DNA of 29,111 nucleotides. It comes from a virus. The notes beneath the pieces were generated by a model. The model ran no database searches. It saw nothing but the letters and a program-made list of their open reading frames with translations, and was not told where the DNA came from. A program made the translations under genes and the position numbers. Positions 1 to 5,520 of the stretch are shown here, piece after piece (the stretch's first letter is position 1; each line of letters starts with the position of its first letter). Where the stretch lies: positions 1 to 29,111 of IMG/VR virus record IMGVR_UViG_3300033571_001888; one strand, 5' to 3'.

Positions 1-246
1 CGGGCCGAGCAATATGGTGTCTTCATACGTAGCGCCGATGTCGCCATCAAGCTCAAGCAGGTGATACACAACGCGATGGTGCGTGAGGACACGAAGCTAT
101 ACCCCGATCAGCTTCAGGCTCTTGATATGATCGCCACGAAGATCGGTCGTATCTTAACGGGTAACTCGTCGCACATAGATAGCTGGATAGATATCGCCGG
201 TTATGCGAAGCTGGTGGTTGACCGGCTTCAAGGCAACGCAAGGTAA
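1..246 (+). CDS. DUF6378-like phage protein, 5' end outside the window
   Basis: The frame is open from base 1 to the TAA at 244-246, so the real start lies to the left and about 81 C-terminal residues are visible. The stretch LYPDQLQALDMIATKIGRI followed by LTGN, then HIDSWIDIAGYA, matches what I recall of the DUF6378 family of small phage proteins, where a residue pattern like K.xRI..GN...DSW.D.AGYA is the hallmark. The molecular function of that family is not known to me. It sits directly upstream of a recombination-type nuclease (11 bp gap) and is probably the first visible gene of the early operon. An internal ATG at 61 would cut off conserved-looking residues and is less likely to be the true start. 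Confidence 0.6.
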   Translation, partial: RAEQYGVFIRSADVAIKLKQVIHNAMVREDTKLYPDQLQALDMIATKIGRILTGNSSHIDSWIDIAGYAKLVVDRLQGNAR

Positions 247-257
247 AGGTAAAAATA

Positions 258-920
258 ATGACGGCGTGGTCCTATAGCAGCATCAAAACCTTCGATCAGT
301 GTCCGAAGAAATACTTCCATCTCAAGGTGGTTAAGGACATCAAGGATACTCCGGGGGAAGCTGCTGACTATGGGACCTCTGTCCACGAAGCGGCTGAGTT
401 TTTTATCAAGGATGGCACCCCCATCCCCGAGAAGTTTGCTTTCATGCGCCCCTATGTAGAGCCACTGGCGAAGAAGAAGGGCACCAAGCACACCGAGCTA
501 AAGCTTGGCGTGTCCAAGGCGCTGGAGCCGCGAGGTTTCTTTGCCAAGGACGTCTGGTACCGGGGTATCGCTGACTTGTTCATCGTGAACGGGACCAAGG
601 CTTGGCTGGTGGACTACAAGACCGGTAAGAACGCCAAGTATGCGGACATAAAGCAGCTTGACTTGCTGGCCGGTGCGATGTTCGTTCACTACCCCGAGGT
701 GGAGGTTATCAACTCTGCTCTGCTGTACGTTGTCAGTCAGGAGATGCCGAGAAAGATTCACCATCGGCAGCACTTGAATACGTACATGGGTGTGTTCGAC
801 ACGCAGCTAGATCGGCTTGAGGCGGCTAAGGAAAACGGCGTGTGGAACGCCAACCCCAGCGGGTTGTGTGGCTGGTGTCCTGTCGAGAGCTGCGAACACT
901 GGCGACCACGGAGGCACTGA
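258..920 (+). CDS. PD-(D/E)XK nuclease, RecB/Cas4-like, with Cys cluster
   Basis: A 220-residue protein with the ordered motifs of the RecB/Cas4 exonuclease superfamily: His43 (GTSVHEA), Glu80 (TELKLGV), Asp106 (YRGIADLF), Asp119 and Lys121 (LVDYKTGK), then the QLDLLAGA helix near 133. Cys15 together with Cys204, Cys207 and Cys212 (LCGWCPVESC) makes the C...C-x2-C-x5-C set that in Cas4 and AddB holds a 4Fe-4S cluster. The expected role is a 5'-3' or end-processing DNA nuclease in phage replication or recombination. The start is ATG 258 after an AAGG-type site. It is followed by a gene overlapping its stop (TGATG), so translation is probably coupled. No cas1 or cas2 is nearby, so a CRISPR role is not suggested. 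Confidence 0.85.
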   Translation: MTAWSYSSIKTFDQCPKKYFHLKVVKDIKDTPGEAADYGTSVHEAAEFFIKDGTPIPEKFAFMRPYVEPLAKKKGTKHTELKLGVSKALEPRGFFAKDVWYRGIADLFIVNGTKAWLVDYKTGKNAKYADIKQLDLLAGAMFVHYPEVEVINSALLYVVSQEMPRKIHHRQHLNTYMGVFDTQLDRLEAAKENGVWNANPSGLCGWCPVESCEHWRPRRH

Positions 921-1123
921 TGCATCTGATAAGCCTGAAACCCGAGCTTGATGCTTACCACCAGCGTAGGGCTAACAAACACGGCTACCTGTACTACCTT
1001 AGCCGTGTAATTGGACCGAGCAAAACGTGGCCGGATGTGGTAGAGGGAAAGTCGTTAGCAACGGGTCGAGTCGTTACACTGATGGCTCCGTACTTCGAAG
1101 CAAAGGAGGTTGAGGGTGCCTAG
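920..1123 (+). CDS. Small hypothetical phage protein
   Basis: A 67-residue protein beginning MHLISLKPELDAYHQRR and ending with FEAKEVEGA. I do not recognise its family. ATG 920 is preferred over further upstream in-frame starts because GGAGG at 910-914 is well placed and the ATG overlaps the nuclease stop as TGATG. A longer reading from 842 would be buried in the nuclease gene. It contains basic and aromatic residues (HGYLYYLSRVIGPSKTWPDV) and no visible cysteine cluster or membrane segment. It is part of the early operon. Confidence 0.6.
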   Translation: MHLISLKPELDAYHQRRANKHGYLYYLSRVIGPSKTWPDVVEGKSLATGRVVTLMAPYFEAKEVEGA

Positions 1124-1397
1124 AAATTATCGCGCCGAGTACGACAAGTACCAAGGCACCGCTGAGCAGAAGAAGAACCGAGCGGCGCGCAACGCCGCCC
1201 GAGCCAAAATGGCAAAGGCTGGCAAGGTTAAAAAGGGTGACGGCATGGACGTCGCCCACAAGAAGGCGTTTGATAAAGGCGGCAGCAACGGCGACGGCCT
1301 ACGGGTAGAGCTGGCGACCAAGAACCGCTCGTTTAAGCGCGATAGCAAGAACAATCTGGTATCGGAGACCAGCGCGCGGGAGCGCAAAAAGAAGTAA
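1116..1397 (+). CDS. Small basic protein with degenerate HNH-like motif
   Basis: A 93-residue, very Lys/Arg-rich protein. The GTG at 1116 is chosen because AGGAGG at 1104-1109 sits 6 bases upstream and because MPRNYRAEYDKYQGT is the usual N-terminus of this recurrent phage protein as I remember it. The start overlaps the previous stop by 8 bases. The segment DVAHKKAFDKGG, then N, L and N residues resembles the first half of an HNH core (D-H-x-x-P-L-x-x-G-G...N...L...N). The final metal-binding His is not evident, so catalysis is doubtful and a nucleic-acid-binding role is as likely. The neighbouring genes act in DNA metabolism. Confidence 0.6.
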   Translation: MPRNYRAEYDKYQGTAEQKKNRAARNAARAKMAKAGKVKKGDGMDVAHKKAFDKGGSNGDGLRVELATKNRSFKRDSKNNLVSETSARERKKK

Positions 1398-1415
1398 CCT
1401 ACTAGGAGCAAACTA

Positions 1416-3827
1416 GTGCAAATCATTGAAGACCGGGCGCTGCTCGTCAGCGTCGATGACCCGTCTGTGGTTACCAACAGTATCAAAAAGAGCGTCCACA
1501 CCCGCGAGGGGGTGTTGGTAAACTGGGGACACAAGGAAGCGGAAGCGTTGGTGAGACTGGGAATAGATGCCCCGTCGCCCATCTTGCGTGACTATACGTG
1601 GACCGGGCGCTTTACCCCCTTCGACCATCAGAAGATTACATCGTCGTTCTTATCTCTGCGCGAGCGAGCGTTTTGCTTCAACGAGCAGGGTACGGGTAAG
1701 ACCGCCAGCGTCATCTGGGCTGCCGACTACTTGATGAAGAAGGGGCTTGTGAAGCGCGCCCTTGTGCTGTGTCCGCTGTCGATCATGAAGTCGGCGTGGC
1801 AGCAGGATGTCTTTAAGTTTGCCATGCACCGTTCGTGTAGCATCGCCTATGGGAACGCCAAACAGCGCGAGAAAGTTATCCGGGCTGGGGCTGACATCGT
1901 TGTCATCAACTTCGATGGCGTAGCAACTGTGCTCGACGCAATCATGGCCGGTGGGTTCGACCTTATCGTCGTGGACGAGTGTTTTGTGGCGGGGACACCC
2001 GTACAAACGCCAGAAGGCCCTAAGGCGATTGAGACTCTACGCGACGGGGATGTAGTGTTTACTTCTAACGGAGTAGCGCCTATAAGAACAGTGAAGCGCC
2101 GCACATCCACGGATATCGTCGAGGTAAAACTTACCAATGGAGAACGCATCACTTGCACCGGGGAGCACCCCTTTTTCACCGATGTCGGTTGGGTCGTTGC
2201 CCGTAATCTCGCAGGACGACGGCTTGTGTCTCAGTTTGATATGTCCTGTATGCGCGCACGAGTACCATGCCCTGAAGCGTCAATGGGACTGGCATCGGAA
2301 GTCGGGCACCAACAGGTTCCTCACTTGCTCGAAATCTTGCGCACGGAAGAAGTGGCACCGCCTCAATCCGGGGAAGTCGTACTTTGTGGGTATGCCACCG
2401 GAGAAACGGGGGAAATCTACGGGGTCTACGAAATCACCGGAGACGCGGCAACGCATATCCTCGAAGCTGAAAGCCGTGGGCCACAAACCCAAAGTGCGCG
2501 GCGGCAACGGAACGGGCATGACGCCAGCGGAGGCGGTGATACGGGAAGCCTTACCCTCAGTGTGGGTATGGAACTACCCAGTTCCGTTGGGGAAGAGGCA
2601 GCATGGATATCCCACAAACTACAAGCTCGACTTTGCGCACCCCGAGATGAAATTGGGTCTGGAAGTGGATGGTGGAAGCCATACCTCTTCTATAAGAAAA
2701 TTACAGGACCAGAAGAAGGAAGCCAAACTAGCGGAGCTTGGGTGGAAAGTGTTTCGCGTGTCGAACACGGAGGTGGCGTCCCTGTCTTCAACCTCGAAGT
2801 TGATGGTACACCTAACTATTTTGTTGGGTCTGGGTGGCTAACTCATAATTGCAGCGCCTACAAGAACGCGCAGACCAACCGCTGGAAAATCCTGAACAAG
2901 ATCGTGAAGGATACTAGCCCACGAGTCTGGATGCTTACAGGTACGCCAGCAGCACAAAGTCCCATCGATGCCTACGGTTTGGCGCGGTTGCTTGAGACAC
3001 CCAAGTGCCCGAAATATTTTGGGCCTTTTCGAGACAGCGTCATGATGTCGGTCAGCAAGTTTAAGTGGGCACCCAAGCCAAACGCGACCAAGATCGTGCA
3101 TGAGATGCTTCAGCCAGCGATACGGTTTGAGAAGAAGGACTGCCTTGACCTGCCCGACGTTGTCCACATTGAGCGAGAGGTGGACATGACCCCCCAGCAA
3201 AAGAAGTACTATAATCAGCTTAAGAACCAGCTGCTCTTTGAGGCGGCGGGCGAAGAGGTCAGCGCGGTCAACGCCGCCACACGGGTGAACAAGCTGCTCC
3301 AGATTAGCGGAGGCGCGGTATACACGGATGATGGGCAGGTGCTTGAGTTCGATGTCTCTAACCGGCTGTCGGCGGTGCTGGAGGTTATTGACGAGACGAC
3401 CAACAAGGTGCTGGTCTTCGTCCCCTTCACCCACACCATCAACCTGCTTGTGGCTAGGCTGGAGAAAGAAGGTATTAGCTGCGCCGTCATTAGTGGCAAG
3501 GTGAACCCCAACAAACGCAGCGACATCGTTACCAAGTTCCAGACCGACCCTGAGCCCAAGGTGCTGGTTATCCAGCCGCAGGCCGCTAGCCACGGCCTTA
3601 CCCTTACGGCAGCAGACACAATTATTTGGTACGCACCGGTAACGTCGGTGGAGACCTACCTCCAAGCCAACGCCCGCATCAACCGCCCCGGTCAGAAAAA
3701 CGCTATGACAGTGGTGCACATCAGAGGCAGCGAAGTGGAGGCAAGGCTGTACAAAATGCTCCAAGGCAACATCGACAACCATGAGCGGTTGATCGATTTG
3801 TACAGAAACATACTTGACACGGTCTAA
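1416..3827 (+). CDS. SNF2-type DNA helicase/ATPase interrupted by an intein in Walker B
   Basis: An 803-residue precursor. The host protein (residues 1-188 plus 479-803, 513 residues after splicing) is a superfamily 2 SNF2-like ATPase. Motif I GTGKT is at 92-96, motif II VVDE at 185-188, the LTGTP motif near 506, a motif V region SHGLTLTAADTIIW, and motif VI QANARINRPGQ near 750. The start is GTG 1416 with AGGAG at 1404-1408, 7 bases upstream. The phage enzyme probably remodels forks or recombination intermediates. Residues 189-478 are an intein inserted after the Glu of motif II. Removing it gives VVDECSAYKNAQ, the expected uninterrupted sequence. Without splicing the ATPase core would be split, so activity should depend on splicing. 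Confidence 0.88.
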   Translation: MQIIEDRALLVSVDDPSVVTNSIKKSVHTREGVLVNWGHKEAEALVRLGIDAPSPILRDYTWTGRFTPFDHQKITSSFLSLRERAFCFNEQGTGKTASVIWAADYLMKKGLVKRALVLCPLSIMKSAWQQDVFKFAMHRSCSIAYGNAKQREKVIRAGADIVVINFDGVATVLDAIMAGGFDLIVVDECFVAGTPVQTPEGPKAIETLRDGDVVFTSNGVAPIRTVKRRTSTDIVEVKLTNGERITCTGEHPFFTDVGWVVARNLAGRRLVSQFDMSCMRARVPCPEASMGLASEVGHQQVPHLLEILRTEEVAPPQSGEVVLCGYATGETGEIYGVYEITGDAATHILEAESRGPQTQSARRQRNGHDASGGGDTGSLTLSVGMELPSSVGEEAAWISHKLQARLCAPRDEIGSGSGWWKPYLFYKKITGPEEGSQTSGAWVESVSRVEHGGGVPVFNLEVDGTPNYFVGSGWLTHNCSAYKNAQTNRWKILNKIVKDTSPRVWMLTGTPAAQSPIDAYGLARLLETPKCPKYFGPFRDSVMMSVSKFKWAPKPNATKIVHEMLQPAIRFEKKDCLDLPDVVHIEREVDMTPQQKKYYNQLKNQLLFEAAGEEVSAVNAATRVNKLLQISGGAVYTDDGQVLEFDVSNRLSAVLEVIDETTNKVLVFVPFTHTINLLVARLEKEGISCAVISGKVNPNKRSDIVTKFQTDPEPKVLVIQPQAASHGLTLTAADTIIWYAPVTSVETYLQANARINRPGQKNAMTVVHIRGSEVEARLYKMLQGNIDNHERLIDLYRNILDTV
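2137..2841 (+). CDS. Vsr-like (EDxHD) homing endonuclease nested out of frame in the intein
   Basis: This frame is +1 relative to the intein. It encodes a zinc-finger-like part (CPVC...CSKSC) and then a PD-(D/E)XK Vsr-type domain: MTPAEAVIREAL with the first Glu, YKLDFAHP with Asp, LGLEVDGGSH with Asp and His, QDQKKEAKLAELGWK with the last Asp, and VFRVSNTEV. This order fits the EDxHD homing endonucleases, known mostly as free-standing phage genes. The start is uncertain. ATG 2137 and ATG 2182 lack ideal ribosome sites, while TTG 2224 follows AGGA at 2213-2216 and starts just before the zinc finger. The stop TAA at 2839-2841 lies 8 bases before the intein end. It would cut intein-free helicase alleles and drive homing. 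Confidence 0.85.
   Translation: MENASLAPGSTPFSPMSVGSLPVISQDDGLCLSLICPVCAHEYHALKRQWDWHRKSGTNRFLTCSKSCARKKWHRLNPGKSYFVGMPPEKRGKSTGSTKSPETRQRISSKLKAVGHKPKVRGGNGTGMTPAEAVIREALPSVWVWNYPVPLGKRQHGYPTNYKLDFAHPEMKLGLEVDGGSHTSSIRKLQDQKKEAKLAELGWKVFRVSNTEVASLSSTSKLMVHLTILLGLGG
2213..2226 (+). promoter_or_regulatory. Candidate internal ribosome site and TTG start for the nested endonuclease
   Basis: AGGA at 2213-2216 is followed after 7 bases by TTG 2224-2226 in the endonuclease frame. It lies immediately after the last recognisable N-terminal splicing residues and before the first Cys pair of the endonuclease. This would let ribosomes initiate the endonuclease separately from the helicase-intein precursor. 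The evidence is short and the ATGs at 2137 and 2182 are alternatives. Confidence 0.35.
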
Positions 3828-3872
3828 CACCGCTGCTACTTACGACACCCCGGCAACCAAGAGGAGCAAACC

Positions 3873-4283
3873 ATGTCGGATAATATAGACATAGAAAATT
3901 TGGTAGAGGTGTACCGGAAAATCCGTGATGCCATTGCCCAGCGTAAAGAAGCGTTTGAAGCTGAACTCGAAGAGCTCGACAAAAGCCTTTCAGTAGTATC
4001 AGCAGCTATCTTGGATTTCTGCAACGCGCACAATCTGGATAGCGTTAAAACCCCGATGGGTACTGTGTCTCGTCGGGTACAGACGCGCTACTGGACTAAC
4101 GATTGGGAGTCCATGTACAATTTTGTAGTCGAGAATAACGTCCCGTTTATCCTCGAAAAGCGTATCCACAACGGGAACATGCAGCAGGTCTTGGATGAGA
4201 ACCCAGACTTGATGCCGATGGGTCTTCAGCTTGACCGTAAGTTTACCATCCAAGTCCGCAAACCTAACAAAAGGGGCGAATAG
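3873..4283 (+). CDS. Gam/Gp157-like coiled-coil phage protein
   Basis: A 136-residue protein. Residues about 8-50 form a charged heptad-like helix (IRDAIAQRKEAFEAELEELD), followed by a compact domain with TPMGTVSRRVQTRYWTNDW and EKRIHNGNMQQVLDENPDL, ending in a basic tail. The pattern of an N-terminal coiled coil plus a domain containing MGTV..R...RYWT resembles Mu Gam and siphovirus Gp157-like proteins, which bind DNA ends or accompany phage recombinases. I cannot separate these possibilities. ATG 3873 has GAGGAGC about 6 bases upstream. The gene sits between the helicase and the ssDNA-binding-like gene, in keeping with a DNA-replication or protection role. Confidence 0.6.
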   Translation: MSDNIDIENLVEVYRKIRDAIAQRKEAFEAELEELDKSLSVVSAAILDFCNAHNLDSVKTPMGTVSRRVQTRYWTNDWESMYNFVVENNVPFILEKRIHNGNMQQVLDENPDLMPMGLQLDRKFTIQVRKPNKRGE

Positions 4284-4285
4284 CC

Positions 4286-5233
4286 ATGAGCAACCTGACT
4301 ATCTTTGCAGAAGTATCTAACGTTCCTACCGTGCGTCGGCAGTCCAAACTGCTGGACAAGATGGGTAGCGGCGGCAGTAGCCTGCGCCGTATCGGCCTGA
4401 ACACCAACGGCACCTTCAAGCGCATCGTGAACGGTGAGCAGATCGGCAAAGCCGTTCCGCATCAGCTGGACGTTATCATCGTTGACCTGCTGGCCGAACC
4501 ATCGCGCCAGTTCTATGCTTCCAAGTACGACCCTAACGCAGCGGCCACGCTGCCTGACTGCTGGTCTAACGACGGCAAGGCTCCGGAAGCTAAGGCCGGT
4601 AAGCGTCAAGCTTCTAGCTGCGCTGCCTGCCCCAAGAACGTCGAGGGTTCCGGTGAGAACGGTAAGGGCCGCGCCTGCCGCTACCTGCGCCGCATCGCTG
4701 CGCTGGTGGTTGGTGACCCGTCGGGCGAACTCTACCAGATGCAAATCCCAGCCGGTTCGCTCTTTGGTAAGGGCGTCGATAGCATCCACCCGTTCGAGAG
4801 CTACAAGAAGTTTCTTCTGGGTAACGGCGAAGCCGTAGATACGGTTGTCACCCGTGTGATGTACGACCTCAATGCCGACACCATGAAGCTGAAGTTTCAA
4901 CCCGTGCGTCACCTGACGGACGTCGAAGCAGGCTTTGTGGACGCAGCACAGGAAGACCCCGAGACCAAGCGTTACGTCGGTCTGACTGTGAACGGCCCGG
5001 AAGCTGGCGCTGCCAAGCCCGCTGAACCCAAGATGATTGAGGTTAAGGCTACTCCTGCCGCTCCGGCGGCTAACCCCTTCGGCGACGAAGAAGAGGAAGA
5101 AGCCCCGGTAACCGTAGCCCCCACCAAGCGGGCTGCGCCCAAGCGGGCTACGGTTGATACCGCCACGGCAAAGCCCGAAGTCAAACAGGTCATGGCTTCG
5201 TGGTTGGACGACGAAGACGAGGATGGAGAATAA
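4286..5233 (+). CDS. Putative phage ssDNA-binding protein with Cys cluster and acidic tail
   Basis: A 315-residue protein beginning MSNLTIFAEVSNVP, a start I associate with a widespread phage family often annotated as ssDNA-binding. Cys92 (LPDCW), Cys112 and Cys115 (SCAACP) and Cys131 (ACRY) could bind zinc. Residues up to about 235 form the folded core with strands such as FKRIVNG and LDVIIVDLL. The remainder is an Ala/Pro/Lys linker ending in SWLDDEDEDGE, an acidic tip like that by which SSB and T7 gp2.5 proteins recruit replication partners. It follows the Gam-like gene by 2 bases and precedes the HTH gene by 3 bases. The function rests on family memory and the tail, not on a visible OB-fold signature. 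Confidence 0.65.
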   Translation: MSNLTIFAEVSNVPTVRRQSKLLDKMGSGGSSLRRIGLNTNGTFKRIVNGEQIGKAVPHQLDVIIVDLLAEPSRQFYASKYDPNAAATLPDCWSNDGKAPEAKAGKRQASSCAACPKNVEGSGENGKGRACRYLRRIAALVVGDPSGELYQMQIPAGSLFGKGVDSIHPFESYKKFLLGNGEAVDTVVTRVMYDLNADTMKLKFQPVRHLTDVEAGFVDAAQEDPETKRYVGLTVNGPEAGAAKPAEPKMIEVKATPAAPAANPFGDEEEEEAPVTVAPTKRAAPKRATVDTATAKPEVKQVMASWLDDEDEDGE

Positions 5234-5236
5234 GTT

Positions 5237-5464
5237 ATGCGCGGCTACAGTATCGAAGTAGCCGAGGCTGTTTGGAGAGGAGATCGCTCCCGCCTAGGGG
5301 TGCGCTTGGGCAAAGCTTGCATCGAGCGCCGTATCCCGGTGACGAAAGTCGCCGAGACCCTAGGGGTGACGCGCCAGACAATCTATAGTTGGTTTTCTGG
5401 CGAGTACGACCCTGCTAAGTCCCAGCGGGAAGCGGTAGAGAAATTTCTAGCTAGCCTCGACTAA
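5237..5464 (+). CDS. Small helix-turn-helix protein
   Basis: A 75-residue protein in which VTKVAETLGVTRQTIYSWFS (residues about 35-54) is a clear helix-turn-helix of the Xre/homeodomain-like kind: helix, TLGVTR turn, recognition helix. It begins 3 bases after the ssDNA-binding-like gene and has GGAGA at 5224-5228. It may regulate early or late transcription or act as a replication-initiation accessory. It is too short to carry an additional ligand domain. The target site is not apparent in the short spacers around it. Confidence 0.75.
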   Translation: MRGYSIEVAEAVWRGDRSRLGVRLGKACIERRIPVTKVAETLGVTRQTIYSWFSGEYDPAKSQREAVEKFLASLD

Positions 5465-5520
5465 GACTTACAAAAAGAGCAGCATTGGCGGGTTTTCCCC
5501 GCAGCAATGAGTGACGCCTT

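Larger units (their letters stand above)
1980..2849 (+). other. Intein (290 codons) with intact splicing blocks
   Basis: The insertion starts with Cys1 in CFVAGTPVQTPEG (block A) and continues with IETLRDGDVV, ITCTGEHPFFTDVGWV (block B, with the T-x-x-H signature as TGEH) to about residue 86 (base 2237). The C-terminal splicing part runs from about 2748 to 2849: VPVFNLEVDG (block F), then NYFVGSGWLTHN with the terminal His-Asn (block G) and Cys as the +1 residue (2850-2852). All standard splicing residues are present, so it should be active. The 170 or so codons between these parts (about 2238-2747) show no LAGLIDADG or HNH motif in this frame. In this frame they look like non-homologous read-through of the endonuclease gene nested in another frame. 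Confidence 0.9.

Noticed and set aside
258-920. Cas4 as part of a CRISPR-Cas system
   Set aside because: No repeats, cas1 or cas2 are present, and the neighbours are phage replication genes. Such nucleases are common in phages without CRISPR.
2137-2841. Endonuclease frame as the product of sequencing indels at both ends of an ordinary in-frame intein endonuclease
   Set aside because: It would need two compensating one-base errors placed at the domain borders, and the endonuclease tail and intein C-terminal strands share bases, which an indel model does not explain. Not fully excluded without other reads.
2838-3830. A 330-codon open frame on the - strand within the helicase
   Set aside because: It is opposite the conserved helicase motifs and the translation has no recognisable domain; it follows from codon bias of the + gene.
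5488-5502. Hairpin (5-bp stem) before the primase-helicase gene
   Set aside because: The stem is short and no T-run follows, so it does not qualify as a terminator.
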